A DNA stretch of 64,000 nt from Streptomyces sp. MH60 (GTDB taxonomy: Bacteria; Actinomycetota; Actinomycetes; Streptomycetales; Streptomycetaceae). The notes beneath the pieces were generated by a model. It had not been told where the DNA came from. It was given only the letters and a program-made list of their open reading frames with translations, and made no database searches. Below, in pieces: positions 16,781 through 25,138 of the stretch; the stretch's first letter is position 1; each line of letters begins with the position of its first letter. The stretch lies in contig NZ_MULI01000001.1 in the NCBI RefSeq assembly GCF_002939385.1, positions 248,001 to 312,000 of the forward strand, given 5' to 3'. The position numbers and the translations under genes were made by a program.

Positions 16781-18201
16781 CCATCCGACGACTCGTCGTG
16801 TTCGGCGGGACGGGCGACCTCACGGGCCGCTACCTCCTGCCGGCCCTGGCCGCCCTGTACGCGGCGGGACACCTCGACGAACGGTTCAGCCTGCGCGCAT
16901 CCAGCCGGGAGGAGTGGGACGGCGCCCGGTACCGCGAGTGGGCCGACGGCCAGCTCGCCCGCCACGGAACCGGCTTCCCCGCCGACGCCCGGCGAGCCGT
17001 CACGGCGTCGGCGGACTACCGCAGGGCCGACGTCACCGACCCCGCGGACGTGGCCGCGGCCGTCGCCGGTGACGGCCCCGTGGCCGTGTACCTCGCCCTC
17101 CCGCCGGCGCTCTTCCCGGCGGCGGTGACCGCGCTCCACCGGGCCGGACTGCCCCGGGGCAGCCGCATCGTCCTGGAGAAGCCCTTCGGGGAGAACCTCG
17201 CCGACGCACAGGAACTCAACCGGCTGCTCCGCGAACTCGTGCCGGAGCGCGCCGTCTTCCGGGTCGACCACTTCCTGGCCATGACGACCGTCCAGAACGT
17301 GCTCGGCAGCCGGCTGGCCAACCGGATGCTCGAACCGATCTGGAACAGCACCCACATCGCCGAGATCGAGATCGTCTGGGACGAGACCCTCGCCCTGGAG
17401 GGACGGGCGGGCTACTACGACCAGGTGGGCGCGCTGAAGGACATGGTGCAGAACCACCTGCTGCAGCTGCTGTGCCTGGTCGCCATGGAACCCCCGCTCA
17501 CCCTCGGCGAGCGGGACCTGCGCGACCGCAAGGTCGACGTCCTGCGGTCGGTACGGCCGCTGACCGACTACGACGTCGTACAGCGCACGCGCCGCGCCCG
17601 CTACTCGGGCGGGCGGGGCGTCGGCCGCGACGTGCCCGCCTACGTCGACGAGGCCGGCGTCGACCCGCGGCGCCGGACCGAGACCTTCGCCGAAATGGTG
17701 CTGGAACTCGACAGCTGGCGCTGGGCGGGCACCCGGTTCCGGCTGCGCAGCGGCAAGGCCCTCGGCAAGGACCGCAAGGAGGTCGCGGTGCGCTTCCGCT
17801 CGGTCCCGCACCTGCCGTTCGGCCAGGACCAGGACGTGCGTCCCAACGTGCTGCGCTTCGGACTGGAACCGGAGAGCCTGAGCATGGATCTGACCGCGAC
17901 CGGCTCTCGTCCGGAAACCCTCACGCAACTCTCCTTGACGGCCCGCATGGACGCCCCCGACCTGCCGGCCTACGGCCGTCTGCTGCTGGACGTCCTCCGG
18001 GGCGACCCGGCCCTGTCCCTCCGCGGCGACGAGGCCGAGGAGGCGTGGCGCGTCGTCGATCCGGTCCTGTCCGCCTGGGAGAGGGGACTGGTGCCGCTGG
18101 AGGAGTACCCGGCCGGCTCGGACGGACCACCGCCGCGGCACGCCATGCCCGAACGCCGGGACGACCTGCTGCACGAGGAGGCCGTCACACCGACCGAGTG
18201 A
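16777..18201 (+). CDS. Glucose-6-phosphate dehydrogenase-like oxidoreductase, atypical
   Basis: 474 residues; ATG 16777 overlaps the GH15 stop (ATGA). NADP loop FGGTGDLTGRYLLPAL at 9-24, K135 in LEKPFGEN, D164/H165 in FRVDHFLAMT, and H227 in GYYDQVGALKDMVQNHLLQLL match the G6PDH fold. In ordinary G6PDH the motif reads RIDHYLGKE and its lysine contacts the sugar phosphate; here that position (M169) is methionine. The protein is also shorter than the usual 500 residues. Tight coupling to a glucose-releasing GH15 enzyme suggests it may act on free glucose or another sugar. The true housekeeping zwf would sit with tkt/tal elsewhere. Fold certain, substrate uncertain. Confidence 0.82.
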   Translation: MTIRRLVVFGGTGDLTGRYLLPALAALYAAGHLDERFSLRASSREEWDGARYREWADGQLARHGTGFPADARRAVTASADYRRADVTDPADVAAAVAGDGPVAVYLALPPALFPAAVTALHRAGLPRGSRIVLEKPFGENLADAQELNRLLRELVPERAVFRVDHFLAMTTVQNVLGSRLANRMLEPIWNSTHIAEIEIVWDETLALEGRAGYYDQVGALKDMVQNHLLQLLCLVAMEPPLTLGERDLRDRKVDVLRSVRPLTDYDVVQRTRRARYSGGRGVGRDVPAYVDEAGVDPRRRTETFAEMVLELDSWRWAGTRFRLRSGKALGKDRKEVAVRFRSVPHLPFGQDQDVRPNVLRFGLEPESLSMDLTATGSRPETLTQLSLTARMDAPDLPAYGRLLLDVLRGDPALSLRGDEAEEAWRVVDPVLSAWERGLVPLEEYPAGSDGPPPRHAMPERRDDLLHEEAVTPTE

Positions 18202-18228
18202 GCGTCCGCGCCCGACGAGGACGCCGCC

Positions 18229-21200
18229 TCATCCCACGGAGAGCCGGATCAGCCCGTCGTGCGCGTGCGGTGCGCCCTGCACCGTCACCGCGACGTACCG
18301 GGCCGAGCCCGCACGGGTGAGCCGGCGGACGCGTCCGCGGCCGTCCAGGGTCCCGGCACGCTGATAGCGCACCCCGTCGGTGCTGAACTCCACGCGGGCC
18401 GCCGGAGCCGCGCCGGTCCTCCACTGCGCCTCCACCCAGCGCACCTCGGTGGGCGCGCCGAGGTCGACCACCATGCGGCCGTCCCGGCCGGGCTGCCACG
18501 CCGTGTCCGGGTCGCCGTCCACGCCGGCGTCCGGACGGGACATCCCGGGCGGCAGCGGGCTCGTCGGGAAGGTCGTCCGGCCCAGGGCGTGGTCGTGGTG
18601 CGGGAAGGGCTGTGCACCGCGCAGCGTCACGCGGGTCTCGCGCCCGTCCCGCACGGTGGCGTCGGTGCTGCGGCCCTGCGCCTCGATCCGCAGCCGGCAG
18701 TGCGCGCCGGACAGGAGCAGGGTCGCCCCGTCGGCCACCCGGACCCGCAGCCCGGACGGCAGGGTCCGGCCGGACAGTGCGGTGAGGACGAAACGCGGCG
18801 CGAGCAGCGAAGCCGACGCCGCGTCCAGCCGCGCACGGTAGTCGACGCCCTCCCGGGTCACCGTCTGCTCGCCCTCGTAGACCTCTCGGCGTCCGCCGCG
18901 TTGCGGGACCACGACCCGCGTCTCCACCTCGTCCGCCGACAGGTTGAACAGGCCCAGGTACCCGTCCACCCGCGCCGCGTGGACCCGGCCGTCCGCAGCG
19001 GTGGGCGCGGCGCCGGCGGCCAGCGCGCGCAGCTCGTCGGCGGACACACCGCAGTGCCCCTCGATCACGAGCGGTTCCCGTGCCCCCTCGGCCGGGGCGA
19101 TCGTGTCGCCGTACACGGCCAGCGTGTGCTCGTCCCCGCCGCGTACGACCAGCCCGGCACGGCCGTCGACGTCGAGCCAGCCGCCGCGGCTGCGCAGCGC
19201 CGGGGCCGGCCCGGTCGCCAGGTCGGTCCACCGCTCGCCGTCGGACGAACCCTGGATCCGATAGGAGCGGCCGGCGGCCGCCTCCCAGCGCAGCGTGACC
19301 CGGTCCAGCGGACGCTCGGCGCCGAGGTCCACCGCCCACCAGCTGTCCGCGCGCTTCCGGTCCTCGCGGGAGACCGCCCAGCGGGTCCGGGCGTCACCGT
19401 CCACCGCCAGCCCCGGACCCATGCCGGCCGACTGGGAGGAGGCCGTCGCCGTGCCTCCTCGCGCCAGGTCGGGGCTCTCGGCCCCGTCCCGCACCTCGAC
19501 CGCGTACAGCGAGTACCCGTACGTCGGGTCGGGCTGAACGCCCAGCATGCGGAGGTGCCGCACCGTCGTCCGGGCGAAGGCCAGTTCGTCGACCCGCCCC
19601 GCGGCCGAGTCGGTGGCGTCCTGCGCGCGGACCATGGCCGAACCCTCCGCGAACCGGTAGGTGCGGCTGCCGTCCAGGCCCGCCACCCCGGGCATCGTGA
19701 GATTGTGCACGTCGAGCCGCGAACCGCCCGCGACCGGCCCGTCGGGCGCGTAGACGACTGCGCCCGTGGGCAGTGTCGCGTACCCGGCGAAGCTCTCGCC
19801 CAGGCGCAGCACCGTGGCGCTGCCGTCGAAGCCGTCCCGCAGCGCGGTGTGCACCCGCACCGTCCTGCCGGTGACCTCCGCGGCGGTCGAGGGCAGGAAC
19901 ATCGGGGTGTCGCCGCCGAGCCGGAACAGCCAGTCGTCGTGCGCCGGCTGCCAGGCGAACTTCACGAACCCGGGCTTGGTCACCGCACCGGCCCAGGCCG
20001 CGGGGGACTGGTGGGACACCAGACCGGGGCCGGTCCCGAAATCGGTGACCCCCGACGCGTGCGCGAACAACTCCTCGCGCGACAGCGGGCGTACCCGCGG
20101 CCCTGCATCCGGCCACACGTGCAGCAGATAGCTGATGGCGAGTTCCGCGCGCGCCTCGGGCTCGTACTTCGGCTCGCCCGAGAACTTCGCCAGCCGGTAC
20201 TCCGGCGGGTACGCCTGGTAGGCCTCCAGCCGAGAGGCCAGCTCCGTCTCCGCGCGGGCCGCCGCCCGGTCTCCCACGACCCGGGAGAGGAAGGCCAGGG
20301 GGATGACGTCCCTGCCGTACAGGTGCTCGCGGTCGTCCACCATGGGCATCAGCGGCTCACCCGCGTCCGACATGACGCCCAGCAGCGTCCGCCACAGCGG
20401 CTCGGCGTTGGGCTGCCTGGTCAGCACCTCGGGCAGCGGCCGGCCCGCCGCGAGGAAGTGTGCCGCGTTACGGCCCGAGGTGCGCCACATCTCCTCCTGG
20501 TAGTGCGGCCCGAACGAGCCGTGGTTCTCGACGATGAAGGTGTCGTACGTGTTGTGCGCGGTGTTGTGCGAGACCGGGACGCCGTCCACCCGTGCGGGAT
20601 TGGCGAGGTCGGCGGGCGGCAGGCCGCCCTCGTTGCGCGACCAGGTGCCGTAGTCGGTCGCCCACTCGGAGCGGCGCCGGTCGTCCGGTGCCCAGGCCAG
20701 CGCCGGAGCGAGGGTCTGCGCGTAGAGACCCATCTCCTCCAGCTTGGTGTCGCCGACGTAGCCGCCCTTGAGCCCGTTCGGCGTCCAGTCGCCGGAGGCC
20801 GGGTCGTCGCCCGTGCCCAGCGAGTGCGTGTACGCGGCCTGTTCGCGGGTGATGGTGTCCACCGCGGAGCGGGTGGCGGCGTCGAGCTCGTCCCACAACA
20901 GGTGCGCCGCGAGGATGAAGTACGACTGGAAGGTGGTGTCGAAGAACAGCGTGCGGCCCCACTGGGTGCCACCCGTGAGCCGGTTGGAGGCGGCGAAGTG
21001 ACGCAGGGTCGCCAGGGTGCGGCGCTTGAGCGTCTCCCGGTCGATGCCGGCCGCGTCCTCGTCGAAGGTCCCGTGCGTCAGCAGCACGGCGTGCCCGAGG
21101 ACGACGGCGAAGCCGAAGTACCGGTCGGTGTAGGTGCCCTTGGCCTCGTCCCACTGCGTCTCGGACCAGCGGGTGTGCCGCAGCAGCACGCGGTGGTACG

Positions 21201-21369
21201 TGGCGGCGACGTCGTCCGGCGGGTCAACGGCCCGGGCGGAGCCGGAGGATGAGGAGGAGACGGCGGCCGCAGGGGACCCCAGCGCCGGTTGGAGGGCGGC
21301 CGCGGCGCCGGTCGCGCCGAGGAGTCGCAGCAGGTGTCTGCGGCCGAGAGGGACGGATATGGGGCCCAT
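18229..21369 (-). CDS. Exported multidomain protein with two discoidin (F5/8 type C) domains, putative polysaccharide-active enzyme
   Basis: 1046 residues from ATG 21369 (AGAGGA 7 nt upstream; an in-frame GTG lies 5 codons earlier). A Tat-like signal (GRRHLLRLLGATGAAAAL) is followed by a Ser-rich linker. Residues about 50-420 are alpha-helical with repeated His/Trp/Tyr clusters (GTQWGRTLFFDTTFQSYF, HNTAHNTYDTFIVENHGSFG), resembling alpha/alpha-toroid lyases or hydrolases, but no known family is recognised with confidence. Next comes a beta-rich part, a discoidin domain near 630-750 (LARGGTATASSQ, WWAVDLG), another beta region, and a second discoidin near 936-1040. A palindromic LacI-type site lies just upstream. 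Likely binds and cleaves an extracellular polysaccharide. Confidence 0.75.
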   Translation of the reverse strand: MGPISVPLGRRHLLRLLGATGAAAALQPALGSPAAAVSSSSSGSARAVDPPDDVAATYHRVLLRHTRWSETQWDEAKGTYTDRYFGFAVVLGHAVLLTHGTFDEDAAGIDRETLKRRTLATLRHFAASNRLTGGTQWGRTLFFDTTFQSYFILAAHLLWDELDAATRSAVDTITREQAAYTHSLGTGDDPASGDWTPNGLKGGYVGDTKLEEMGLYAQTLAPALAWAPDDRRRSEWATDYGTWSRNEGGLPPADLANPARVDGVPVSHNTAHNTYDTFIVENHGSFGPHYQEEMWRTSGRNAAHFLAAGRPLPEVLTRQPNAEPLWRTLLGVMSDAGEPLMPMVDDREHLYGRDVIPLAFLSRVVGDRAAARAETELASRLEAYQAYPPEYRLAKFSGEPKYEPEARAELAISYLLHVWPDAGPRVRPLSREELFAHASGVTDFGTGPGLVSHQSPAAWAGAVTKPGFVKFAWQPAHDDWLFRLGGDTPMFLPSTAAEVTGRTVRVHTALRDGFDGSATVLRLGESFAGYATLPTGAVVYAPDGPVAGGSRLDVHNLTMPGVAGLDGSRTYRFAEGSAMVRAQDATDSAAGRVDELAFARTTVRHLRMLGVQPDPTYGYSLYAVEVRDGAESPDLARGGTATASSQSAGMGPGLAVDGDARTRWAVSREDRKRADSWWAVDLGAERPLDRVTLRWEAAAGRSYRIQGSSDGERWTDLATGPAPALRSRGGWLDVDGRAGLVVRGGDEHTLAVYGDTIAPAEGAREPLVIEGHCGVSADELRALAAGAAPTAADGRVHAARVDGYLGLFNLSADEVETRVVVPQRGGRREVYEGEQTVTREGVDYRARLDAASASLLAPRFVLTALSGRTLPSGLRVRVADGATLLLSGAHCRLRIEAQGRSTDATVRDGRETRVTLRGAQPFPHHDHALGRTTFPTSPLPPGMSRPDAGVDGDPDTAWQPGRDGRMVVDLGAPTEVRWVEAQWRTGAAPAARVEFSTDGVRYQRAGTLDGRGRVRRLTRAGSARYVAVTVQGAPHAHDGLIRLSVG

Positions 21370-21389
21370 GATGGTCCTCTTCACCAGAC

Positions 21390-21401
21390 GACAACGTTGT
21401 C
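21390..21401. promoter_or_regulatory. LacI-type palindrome upstream of the discoidin gene
   Basis: GACAACGTTGTC is a perfect 12-bp palindrome with the central CG typical of LacI/GalR operators, and lies 20 bp before the ATG at 21369. On the minus strand it overlaps a TTGACA that could be a -35 box. No LacI gene is adjacent, so the repressor would act from elsewhere. Confidence 0.6.
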
Positions 21402-21466
21402 AACGGGGTCATCCTCGGACGCCCCGAAGTGGCGTGTCAATGGGCGCGGACCAGGCAGATCCACCG

Positions 21467-21931
21467 TCAGCCCCGCTGCAGCGGGCGGTCGTGCTCCCGG
21501 ACGGCGATCCTGGCCAGCTTGGTCAGCATCATGCCGTTGCGGACCTCGACGAGGTAGTCCACGGGCAGTCCGTGCATCCGGATGCCGGGTCCCCGCAACG
21601 CGTGCCAGTCCAGCACGAAGAGCGTGGCGTCGCCCCAGGGCATCAGCTTCATGGCGATGCGGGCCGCGCCGAACGGCTCGGCCCGCGCCTCCAGTTCCAG
21701 GCGGCGCTCGGGTTCGCAGACGCGGACGACACAGGTGTCGTCGAGGACCAGCGGACCCACACCGACCCTGACGCGCAGCCGGGCACCCACCTGCGGCCAG
21801 TGCGGGTCCGCGGCGAGGACCTGCTGGGTGCCCGTCACCCACTCCCCGTAGCGGTGTCCGTCGGCCAGCAGGCTCCAGACCTCGGACGGGGTACTCAGGA
21901 TCAGGCGACGATTCCGTGCCAAGCCGAACAC
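21467..21931 (-). CDS. SRPBCC (START/polyketide-cyclase-like) family protein
   Basis: 154 residues from a GTG at 21931. The SRPBCC fold opening is clear: RRLILSTPSEVWSLLADGHRYGEWVTGTQQVLA, then WPQVGARLRVRVGVGPLVLDDTCVV and ERRLELEARAEPFGAARIAMKL. These proteins form a hydrophobic cavity that carries or modifies a small ligand; many are unassigned. It sits 97 bp upstream of the discoidin gene on the same strand. The start could be the TTG a few codons in, as the ribosome site (GAGGGAG) is close to the GTG. Confidence 0.75.
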   Translation of the reverse strand: MFGLARNRRLILSTPSEVWSLLADGHRYGEWVTGTQQVLAADPHWPQVGARLRVRVGVGPLVLDDTCVVRVCEPERRLELEARAEPFGAARIAMKLMPWGDATLFVLDWHALRGPGIRMHGLPVDYLVEVRNGMMLTKLARIAVREHDRPLQRG

Positions 21932-22127
21932 ACTCCCTCAGGACGACGGAGCCTCGACACTAGCCCGGCGACCCGGCCACCCCGGGGAACGCGCCGGGAC
22001 AGGGGGCCGTCCGGAGGAGCGGTCCTGCGCCTTGGAGAACAGCTGGGTGAGGCCGCGATGCCGCGCCGCCACCGACGAACACCCCCTCAGTCCTCTCTCC
22101 ACGGAGGTGATGGTACGTAACCCGGAC

Positions 22128-22164
22128 GTCTGCCGAGCACTGCCGAAAGTCCCATACGGCAGAC
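22128..22164 (-). terminator. Hairpin downstream of tpg
   Basis: GTCTGCCG (22128-22135) pairs with CGGCAGAC (22157-22164) over 8 bp, and an overlapping CTGCCG copy at 22140 can pair alternatively. It begins about 30 bp after the tpg stop on the minus strand, a likely end for the tap-tpg transcript. Confidence 0.5.
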
Positions 22165-22194
22165 CGTGGTCTCCAGACGCCCGGGTGCCGGGGT

Positions 22195-22752
22195 CTAGAG
22201 GCCGAACTCAAGGTGCTCGATGTCCGTGAAGCGGACCTCCTCCAGGCTGCCGGCGCGGCGGCCGCCGTCCTGGAAGTACACCTCCTTGAGGGCTTCGGCC
22301 GCGATCTCCTGGAGACGGGCGTCGTCGGCTCCGGCTTCCCGGGCTTCGAAGAGGCGGGCCGCGTACGGCGGAGGCAGGGCGACGGTCAGGTGCCGCACGC
22401 GGTCCTGGTCCGTCGACCCGATCGGCGCCGTGTAACCCATGCGGGCGCGGGTGTCGATGACGATGCCGTCGGTGGTCGCCGCCCGCTGCCGTGCCCTGGC
22501 CCGGACCTGCGGCTGCCAGCGCTTGCGCACCTCGCGTTCGAGGCGCGCGGCGAGATCCGGGCGGGGCCTCTTGAGCTGGTCCTTCACATACCGCTCGACG
22601 GTGCGCTGGGAGACCCGCAGCAACTGGGCCACCGCCTTGGTGCCCTTGAGCTGCTTGACCAGGTACCGCATCTGCGCGGGCGCGCTCTTGGGCGCCGGTC
22701 GGGTGAACGCCTTCTGTACCGCGGCGTCCAGGCCGTCACCGAACACACTCAT
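22195..22752 (-). CDS. tpg: Telomere terminal protein Tpg
   Basis: 185 residues. The sequence follows the known Streptomyces Tpg pattern along its length: GDGLDAAVQKAFTRP at the start, QMRYLVKQLKGTKAVAQLLRVSQRTVERYVKDQLKRPRPDLAARLE with a helix-turn-helix, VRKRWQPQVRARARQRAATTDG, LTVALPPPYAARLFEA, EIAAEALKEVYFQDGGRRA and an acidic aromatic end. Tpg becomes covalently attached to the 5' ends of linear Streptomyces chromosomes and plasmids and primes the filling of the terminal gap. It lies 6 bp after tap in one operon, the classic arrangement. Confidence 0.93.
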   Translation of the reverse strand: MSVFGDGLDAAVQKAFTRPAPKSAPAQMRYLVKQLKGTKAVAQLLRVSQRTVERYVKDQLKRPRPDLAARLEREVRKRWQPQVRARARQRAATTDGIVIDTRARMGYTAPIGSTDQDRVRHLTVALPPPYAARLFEAREAGADDARLQEIAAEALKEVYFQDGGRRAGSLEEVRFTDIEHLEFGL

Positions 22753-22758
22753 CGTCCG

Positions 22759-24957
22759 CTACTCCCCGTTGTCGACGTCGGTGACGGTGCCGTCCTTGAT
22801 GTACCGGGCGAGGTTGAGCTCCGGGGCGTCGAACCGCTCGCGGACCTCCTCGCCCCACAACACGCTCTGGGTGCCCTCGTGCTTGACGAGCCCCGGATTG
22901 ACGCCCAGTTTGAAGCCGCCCGGCAGGGGCTTGCCGTCCCGGTAGGGCAGGAAGTCCAGCGGCGAGGTGCCGTCGGCCGCGTAGACGACGCAGTCGGACA
23001 GGACCGCGACCGGGTACTGCCCGGTGAACGCCGCGTGCTTGACGATCTTCCGGTGGAGGTTGACCCGGGTACGGGAGATGACCGCCGCGCGGATGTCCGG
23101 CCGCCAGGTGGGCCGGGACAGGGCACGCCACGGTTCGCCGGGCCGCCAGCCCTCACCGCGAGGCCGCTCGCGCAGCTTGCCCAGACCGCCCTTGACCGTC
23201 GCCTTGATGGCGGAGGCGACGACGGCGAGCTGCGGGTCACGTTGCCGGTAGCCGTCCATCGCCGCCAGGAAGTCGGCGGGCGCCAGGTCGGTGCCCACGC
23301 CGAGGTCGGCCATGGTGGCGAGGTAGGCGTCCCGCAGCCGCTGGTACCAGCCGTCCAGGTAGCGGCCGTTCTCGTACCGGAGGTACGCCTCGACCGGTCG
23401 CACCTCGTAGCCCAGCTCCACCGCGTACGCCACGGTGGGCGTCGCGTACCAGGCCGGACCCGTGGGGCGCTCGCCCTTCGGGGTGAAGGGGCTGGGCAGC
23501 AGATCCGCGTCCAGCTCCGCCCACCGGCCCTTGCCGACCTGCACCCGCGCCAGGTCGACGTGGGACAGGTCCACGAGCCAGGAGCCCGGCAGCTTCGGGT
23601 CGAACGCCGGAGCCCTGACGTGGGTGGGTCCGCCGAGGCCGACGACCAGGCCGTTGGCCCCGGCGGCGAAGGCCATGTTGACGTCGATGCCGACCAGGTG
23701 CCGCAGGGTGCACTCGTCGTCGGTCATCGGCCGCGCCCAGTCGTACGCCTCCTCGAACAGTTTCTCGCCGGGCTCGCGCACATGGAACCGGGGGAGTCCC
23801 TTGAGCAGTGGATGCCCGTCGGGTGCCTCGCACGGCGCGCAGTCCACCGGATCCGTGCCCAGCGAGCCGGGGTTGTGCTCGGGATGCCGTTTGCCCGTCG
23901 AGTCGGGCCCGGACGCGCGGGTCGCCGGGTGCAGCGCGGTCATCAGCTCCAGGCCGGTCACCGCGGTCGATCCGCGCGGCGTCATCACCCGCGTCGCGTA
24001 CACGCCGAGGACGCGGGCGAGTTCGGCCGGCGGGAGCTGCCCGGCCTCGCCCCAGTGCCGGGAGTCGAGCGCGTGCCAGGGCGGGATGCACAGCTGCACG
24101 CAGGCCCGCGCGGACCCGGTGGCCGGGCGGTAGATCCGCGCCCATGGCCCGAACCCGCGCTTGGTCAGCTTCCATTCCGCGCGGGCCAGCTGCTTGACCA
24201 CCTTGTGGCCCTCGCGGAGCCGCCCGGCGAGCCGTTCCTCCTCGGTGAGGGTGACGGGGAGGCCGTAGCGCTTCAGCGCGGCCTCGGTGAGCACGAGCAG
24301 CGGGTCGGCGTCCTTGCCGGGGCCCGACAGCCTCGGTTGGCCGAGCCTCGCCTCGGACAGCGTCCAGTCCACCAGGGCCGGGATGCTCCTGGCGGGCACG
24401 TCCAGCACCAGACCGCCGGTGCAGTACGCCAGCACCCGTCCGTCACCGTCCACGTCGACGACCGCCAGTGGCCCGTTCTCGAACCGCGGGTCGCGGCCGT
24501 CCTCCGCGGCACCGGACGGAGCCGCCTGCCGCGTACTCCGACGGCGCGCCGTCGACGACGGTGCAGTGATGGGCGCACGACCCGGGACGGGCTTGGCACT
24601 GGGAGCGGGGTGCGGGGCCTGTTCGACCGCCGTGACGACCGCGGGCTCGGAGTCCGGCCCCGTGGACGGTTTCCGCACCTCCGCCGCTTCGGGGACGCTG
24701 CCCTCCGGCGGTGCGGGGTAGAGCTCCGCGAGCTTGTCCAGCAGCCGCGCGTACGCCTCACGCTCCGGTCCGCGCGGCTCGGTCGGCTTCTTGGGCGACT
24801 CCCAGCCGGACACCGTGGCCCGGCGCACCTTCAACGCGGCGGCGACTTCGTCCAGGGTCAGACCGTGCGCGACCCTCAGCCGCTTGCGCTCCTCCGCCGG
24901 CGGCAACGGAGAGCGGGACGCGACCAGCGCGTCGACCGCGTCGAACAACTCGGACAT
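22759..24957 (-). CDS. tap: Telomere-associated protein Tap
   Basis: 732 residues from ATG 24957 with GGAGGTG upstream. An XRE-like HTH opens the protein (LRVAHGLTLDEVAAALKVRRATVSGWES, about 25-52), then a Pro/Ala/Arg-rich linker (100-190), then a long conserved body with DGDGRVLAYCTGGLVLDVPARSIPALVDWTLSEARLGQPRL, LVGIDVNMAFAAGANGLVVGLG and FTGQYPVAVLSDCVVYAADG. Tap binds the single-stranded 3' overhang of the telomere and recruits Tpg for end patching. The gene is directly upstream of tpg. The protein length fits known Tap proteins of roughly 740 residues. Confidence 0.92.
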   Translation of the reverse strand: MSELFDAVDALVASRSPLPPAEERKRLRVAHGLTLDEVAAALKVRRATVSGWESPKKPTEPRGPEREAYARLLDKLAELYPAPPEGSVPEAAEVRKPSTGPDSEPAVVTAVEQAPHPAPSAKPVPGRAPITAPSSTARRRSTRQAAPSGAAEDGRDPRFENGPLAVVDVDGDGRVLAYCTGGLVLDVPARSIPALVDWTLSEARLGQPRLSGPGKDADPLLVLTEAALKRYGLPVTLTEEERLAGRLREGHKVVKQLARAEWKLTKRGFGPWARIYRPATGSARACVQLCIPPWHALDSRHWGEAGQLPPAELARVLGVYATRVMTPRGSTAVTGLELMTALHPATRASGPDSTGKRHPEHNPGSLGTDPVDCAPCEAPDGHPLLKGLPRFHVREPGEKLFEEAYDWARPMTDDECTLRHLVGIDVNMAFAAGANGLVVGLGGPTHVRAPAFDPKLPGSWLVDLSHVDLARVQVGKGRWAELDADLLPSPFTPKGERPTGPAWYATPTVAYAVELGYEVRPVEAYLRYENGRYLDGWYQRLRDAYLATMADLGVGTDLAPADFLAAMDGYRQRDPQLAVVASAIKATVKGGLGKLRERPRGEGWRPGEPWRALSRPTWRPDIRAAVISRTRVNLHRKIVKHAAFTGQYPVAVLSDCVVYAADGTSPLDFLPYRDGKPLPGGFKLGVNPGLVKHEGTQSVLWGEEVRERFDAPELNLARYIKDGTVTDVDNGE

Positions 24958-24976
24958 GGAACACCTCCGGACCGAC

Positions 24977-25019
24977 ACGCTACCCGGAAGCCGTACGGAC
25001 ACCGTACGAAGCGCGTACG
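24977..25019 (-). promoter_or_regulatory. tap-tpg promoter with helically phased CGTACG repeats
   Basis: On the minus strand TAGCGT (24982-24977) is a good -10 box, giving a leader of about 12 nt before ATG 24957. Upstream, the self-palindromic hexamer CGTACG occurs at 24992, 25003 and 25014, each exactly 11 bp apart, placing the sites on one face of the helix across the -35 position. This looks like a cooperative repressor array. Confidence 0.6.
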
Positions 25020-25089
25020 CACGCCAGCCCCCAGGGTGACCCCGCGGGCGACCCCACGGGCGACCTCTGCGTGGCACGCCTTGCCTCTC

Positions 25090-25106
25090 CTATCGAATAA
25101 CGATAG
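25090..25106. promoter_or_regulatory. Inverted repeat upstream of the DUF2975-XRE pair
   Basis: CTATCG (25090-25095) and CGATAG (25101-25106) form a perfect 6-bp inverted repeat around AATAA, 33 bp before the first gene. It is a likely binding site for the XRE regulator encoded by the second gene. Confidence 0.55.
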
Positions 25107-25138
25107 ATTCCCATCGTGGTTCGATCGAAGGAGTGATG

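Noticed and set aside
18259..21252. Long plus-strand open frame opposite the discoidin gene
   Set aside because: Composition is that of an antisense frame (Arg/Gly/Val-rich, no motifs), while the minus strand has signal peptide and discoidin domains.
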